Below are positions 5,325-7,532 of a DNA stretch of 7,532 nt, in pieces. Both the position numbers and the translations under genes were made by a program. The stretch spans positions 1 to 7,532 of the forward strand of contig JAKIXL010000068.1 in assembly GCA_022709105.1 (NCBI GenBank). Direction: 5' to 3'. Numbering within the stretch: the stretch's first letter is position 1; each line of letters begins with the position of its first letter. Under the pieces are notes generated by a model. The model saw only the letters and a list, made by a program, of their open reading frames with translations, was not told the DNA's origin and searched no databases. This DNA is from Thermoplasmatota archaeon. Lineage in GTDB: Archaea; Thermoplasmatota; Thermoplasmata; Methanomassiliicoccales; Methanomassiliicoccaceae.

Positions 5325-6677
5325 GTGCTCCGGCCAAGGCTCATGCTCGCCGGGGAAAGGAGCGGTACAGGGAAGTCCACCATCACCATCGGAACGCTCT
5401 TGGCCCTGAAGGCAAGAGGGCTTGCGGTCCAGCCGTTCAAATCCGGCCCGGACTTCCTGGACCCCATGCACCATACAAAGGCCGCCGGAAGGGCGTCCCG
5501 CAACCTGGACACGTGGATGTTTCCGGATTGGGTGTCCGTTTCGTTCCAGGCAGCGTCAGAGGGCGCGGACGTCAGCGTCGTGGAGGGGGCGATGGGCCTG
5601 TACGACGGTCTGGACGGAAGGAACGAGGTGGGAAGCTCCGCCCACCTGGCGAAGGCCCTCGGTTGCCCGGTTATACTGGTGCTGGACGCGGCCTCCGCGG
5701 CAAGGAGCGTGGCAGCGGTCGCCAAAGGCTTCAGCTCCTTCGACCCCGCGGTCGACCTCCGGGGGGTCATATTCAATCGGGTGGCCGGGCCGCGTCACCT
5801 GCAGATGCTCGAGGAGGCCATCGAAGGGTCTGGCCTGGTGAGCCTGGGGGGGATACCCAAGAACAAGGGGATCGGTCTGGAGAGCAGGCATCTGGGCCTC
5901 GTACCGGCGGGTGAGATGGACAACGTCCAGAGGTACGAGGTCATCAGGGAGACGGTGGAGGACAACCTGGACCTCGACCTCCTGGTCAGCATCGCTACCG
6001 AATCCCCAGATTGGGAGACGACGGAGGGGCCGCCCATTGAGAGAATAGGCGATTTCAAACTGGGGGTGGCAAGGGATGCTGCCTTCAACTTCTACTATGA
6101 GGACAACCTAGACATCCTGAGGTCCTTGGGAGCCGATATAGTGGAGTTCTCCCCGTTGGCGGGCGACCTGCCGGACGCTGACGGCTATTATATCGGCGGG
6201 GGTTACCCCGAACTTCACCTGGACGCGCTGGAATCGAACGCCCCTATGCGCGAGTCGCTGCTTAGGAGAGCAAAGGAAGGAACGCCTGTTTACGCGGAGT
6301 GCGGTGGACTGATGTACCTGTGCCGGTCTGTGAGAGGCCTCGGCGGCGAGGTCAGGAAGATGGTCGGTGTCTTCGATGCCGAGGTGGAGATGACCTCGAA
6401 GCTGCAGGCGCTAGGCTACGTGGAGGCACGCTTCACCAAGGATTGCTTACTTTCAACTGCCGGAGGCAGGACAAGGGGCCATGTGTTCCACTATTCCAGG
6501 ATAATCTCGCACCGCCAGGACATGTGCTATGAGCTGTCGAGGCCCAAGGGGGCCGATGGGTCGATGGACGGCATGATCAGGAAGGCAGCCATGGCCTCAT
6601 ACATGCACCTCCACTTCGGAAGCGACCTGGACCTTGCGCGGAACATGTCCCGGACATGCCTCGGAGAGGTCTATTGA
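5325..6677 (+). CDS. cbiA: Cobyrinic acid a,c-diamide synthase CbiA
   Basis: CbiA uses ATP and glutamine to amidate the a and c acetate side chains of cobyrinic acid. The 450-residue protein has a DethioB-synthetase-like ATPase domain with P-loop GERSGTGKST (residues 10-19), the substrate motif FKSGPDFLDP (38-47; D43 and D46 match the essential Asp pair of Salmonella CbiA), VVEGAMGLYDG (85-95, E87 matching the essential Glu) and GLVPAGEM (191-198). The C-terminal triad glutaminase domain has GGGYPEL (291-297), nucleophile Cys326 in YAECGG and the late YMHLHF motif (426-431) supplying the catalytic His. The start is taken as GTG 5325, because the ATG at 5343 would remove much of the first beta strand before the P-loop; AGGGAG at 5309-5314 is a fair SD. 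The homologous F430 enzyme CfbB amidates Ni-sirohydrochlorin with the same architecture, so substrate is assigned from the operon. Confidence 0.92.
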   Translation: MLRPRLMLAGERSGTGKSTITIGTLLALKARGLAVQPFKSGPDFLDPMHHTKAAGRASRNLDTWMFPDWVSVSFQAASEGADVSVVEGAMGLYDGLDGRNEVGSSAHLAKALGCPVILVLDAASAARSVAAVAKGFSSFDPAVDLRGVIFNRVAGPRHLQMLEEAIEGSGLVSLGGIPKNKGIGLESRHLGLVPAGEMDNVQRYEVIRETVEDNLDLDLLVSIATESPDWETTEGPPIERIGDFKLGVARDAAFNFYYEDNLDILRSLGADIVEFSPLAGDLPDADGYYIGGGYPELHLDALESNAPMRESLLRRAKEGTPVYAECGGLMYLCRSVRGLGGEVRKMVGVFDAEVEMTSKLQALGYVEARFTKDCLLSTAGGRTRGHVFHYSRIISHRQDMCYELSRPKGADGSMDGMIRKAAMASYMHLHFGSDLDLARNMSRTCLGEVY

Positions 6678-6691
6678 CGTCGGGGGCGCTA

Positions 6692-6717
6692 GGCAGGGAT
6701 CGGAACGGAGCCCTGCT
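6692..6717. terminator. Hairpin between convergent cbiA and hemD, possible terminator or processing site
   Basis: GCAGGG at 6693-6698 pairs with CCCTGC at 6711-6716, extendable by a G-T pair, around a 12-nt loop. It lies in the 38-nt gap between the two convergent genes and touches the hemD stop codon. No T-run follows on either strand, and archaeal termination usually relies on T-rich tracts, so a terminator role is only a possibility. Confidence 0.25.
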
Positions 6718-7492
6718 AACGGCACAAAGGGACCATGGCCTCGAGCAGAGCATGGAAGGTCGCGCTGGCAGGAACGGCATGGACATGTACGCCCATCCGC
6801 TCCAGGTTCCTCCTGGTCGGTCCGCCCATCGCCCCCACCACCCGAGAGTTCAGCATGCCGATGATCCTCTCTCTGGGGGCCACCATCTCCGCGGCCTCGA
6901 TGAACGACGCTGCCGAGAGCGAGGAGGAGAACGCGAAGGCATCGATCCTCCCGGCCAAGCTCTCCTCCACCAGATGCCGGACTTCCGAGGCGAGGGGGTC
7001 GGGCACCAGGTTATAGAGCACTATCTCGGTCACGTCCGCCCCGGCCTCGGCCAGCCCATCGAAAAGGATACGCTCCCCATGCGAGGAGCGTAGCAGGTAC
7101 ACTCGCTTTCCCGACAGCTCGCACGCCATCTGCCGCACCAGGCCCTCGGAGGAGTACTCTTCGGGGATGGCATCGACGCCGATACCGTGGGCCCTCATCG
7201 CCTTTGCCGTGAGAGGACCGATGGCTATGCGCCAGGTCCGGGAAAGCAGGTCCCCGGCGTCCTCCCCCCGCCTCGAAAGCATCTTGGTCAGGGCCTCAAC
7301 GCCGGTGGAGCTCGCCAGTACGACCACGTCAACCTCGCCCTTCTTGGCGGATCTTACGAACGAATCGATCTCCGGCCCGTCGTTGGCCTCGATCCTGAGG
7401 GGAGAGGCGGCCACAACATCGAACCCCATCTCCCTGGCCAACTGAGCGGAGGCTTCCAGCTTGTCCGCCGGGCGCATCACCGCAAGCCTCAT
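6716..7492 (-). CDS. hemD: Uroporphyrinogen-III synthase HemD
   Basis: HemD closes hydroxymethylbilane with inversion of ring D to uroporphyrinogen III, the precursor of corrinoids, siroheme and F430. The 258-residue protein shows the two-lobed HemD pattern. The N-terminal strand RLAVMRPAD (residues 2-10) is followed by VVVLASSTGVEAL (56-68) and AIGPLTAKAMRAHGI (90-104). The second lobe has VYLLRSSHGERILFDGLAEA (131-150), VTEIVLYNLVP (154-164), FAFSSSLSAASFIEA (186-200) and GGPTRRNLERMGV (223-235), which matches the family's phosphate/propionate-binding G-x-T region. The ATG at 7492 follows GGTGAT (7503-7498) at a good 5-nt spacing. The stop is TAG, unlike the TGA of every + strand gene. It is convergent with the cbi operon and appears coupled to an upstream - strand gene through an ATGA overlap. 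HemD proteins diverge strongly, but the motifs and context make this call safe. Confidence 0.9.
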   Translation of the reverse strand: MRLAVMRPADKLEASAQLAREMGFDVVAASPLRIEANDGPEIDSFVRSAKKGEVDVVVLASSTGVEALTKMLSRRGEDAGDLLSRTWRIAIGPLTAKAMRAHGIGVDAIPEEYSSEGLVRQMACELSGKRVYLLRSSHGERILFDGLAEAGADVTEIVLYNLVPDPLASEVRHLVEESLAGRIDAFAFSSSLSAASFIEAAEMVAPRERIIGMLNSRVVGAMGGPTRRNLERMGVHVHAVPASATFHALLEAMVPLCR

Positions 7493-7532
7493 TGGAGATC
7501 ACCCAGTATCCCGCGCAGCGTAGCCACGCCCC
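7489..7532 (-). CDS. 3' end of an upstream gene, possibly uroporphyrinogen-III C-methyltransferase
   Basis: On the - strand, a reading frame enters from the right edge and encodes GVATLRGILGDLQ before a TGA that overlaps the hemD ATG (ATGA). The ending resembles the last strand of class III methylases of the SUMT/CobA type, where a V-x-GTL-x-DI pattern is common, and cobA is a frequent partner or fusion of hemD. Only 13 residues are visible, so this is a context-based guess; the overlap and the SD of hemD within it are the better evidence that a coding sequence ends here. Confidence 0.4.
   Translation of the reverse strand, partial: GVATLRGILGDLQ

Noticed and set aside
5556..5914. Several overlapping open frames within cbiA on both strands.
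   Set aside because: Alternative-frame readings of a gene whose P-loop, substrate and glutaminase motifs are all in the main frame.
1..7532. A CRISPR array, insertion sequence, tRNA/rRNA gene, cobalamin riboswitch or defence system.
   Set aside because: No direct repeat series, terminal inverted repeats, transposase or tRNA-like fold was seen; coding density is close to complete and no leader region upstream of the operon is in the window where a riboswitch could sit.

Overview
The window is one tightly packed block of the anaerobic (early cobalt insertion) cobalamin pathway, most likely from a GC-rich archaeon. The archaeal assignment is an inference. It rests on Shine-Dalgarno sites matching GGAGGTGAT, the small CbiG and CbiL, and CbiC and CbiD sequences that lack motifs I associate with the bacterial enzymes. 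A Thermoplasmata or Methanomassiliicoccales-like methanogen is my best guess, but no ribosomal or methanogenesis gene is present to confirm it.

Layout of the + strand, 1-6677: the tail of cbiT, then cbiL, cbiF, cbiG, cbiH, cbiC, cbiD, cbiE and cbiA. All point the same way. Neighbours overlap by 1 to 53 nt or are separated by 1 to 4 nt, so this should be one polycistronic, translationally coupled operon. No internal promoter is visible. On the - strand, 7492-6716, lies hemD (uroporphyrinogen III synthase), convergent with cbiA. The last 44 bases hold the 3' end of another - strand reading frame that overlaps the hemD start; it may be uroporphyrinogen-III C-methyltransferase. A 38-nt gap with a short hairpin separates the two convergent units.

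How the genes work together: HemD makes uroporphyrinogen III, the last common tetrapyrrole precursor. After methylation to precorrin-2 and cobalt insertion (enzymes not in the window), CbiL methylates C20. CbiH methylates C17 and contracts the ring, CbiF methylates C11, CbiG opens the lactone and releases the extruded two-carbon unit, and CbiD methylates C1. A reductase (CbiJ, not seen here) then acts. CbiT methylates C15 and decarboxylates, CbiE methylates C5, CbiC moves the C11 methyl to C12 to give cobyrinic acid, and CbiA amidates the a and c side chains.

I found no mobile element, CRISPR array, RNA gene or clearly new system. The points most worth a second look are within the enzymes: CbiC appears to have Ile where the methylmutase catalytic His is expected, and CbiD lacks the usual INPVPR-type segment and has a long N-terminal lead. 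The 53-nt cbiH/cbiC overlap and the compact CbiG come next.
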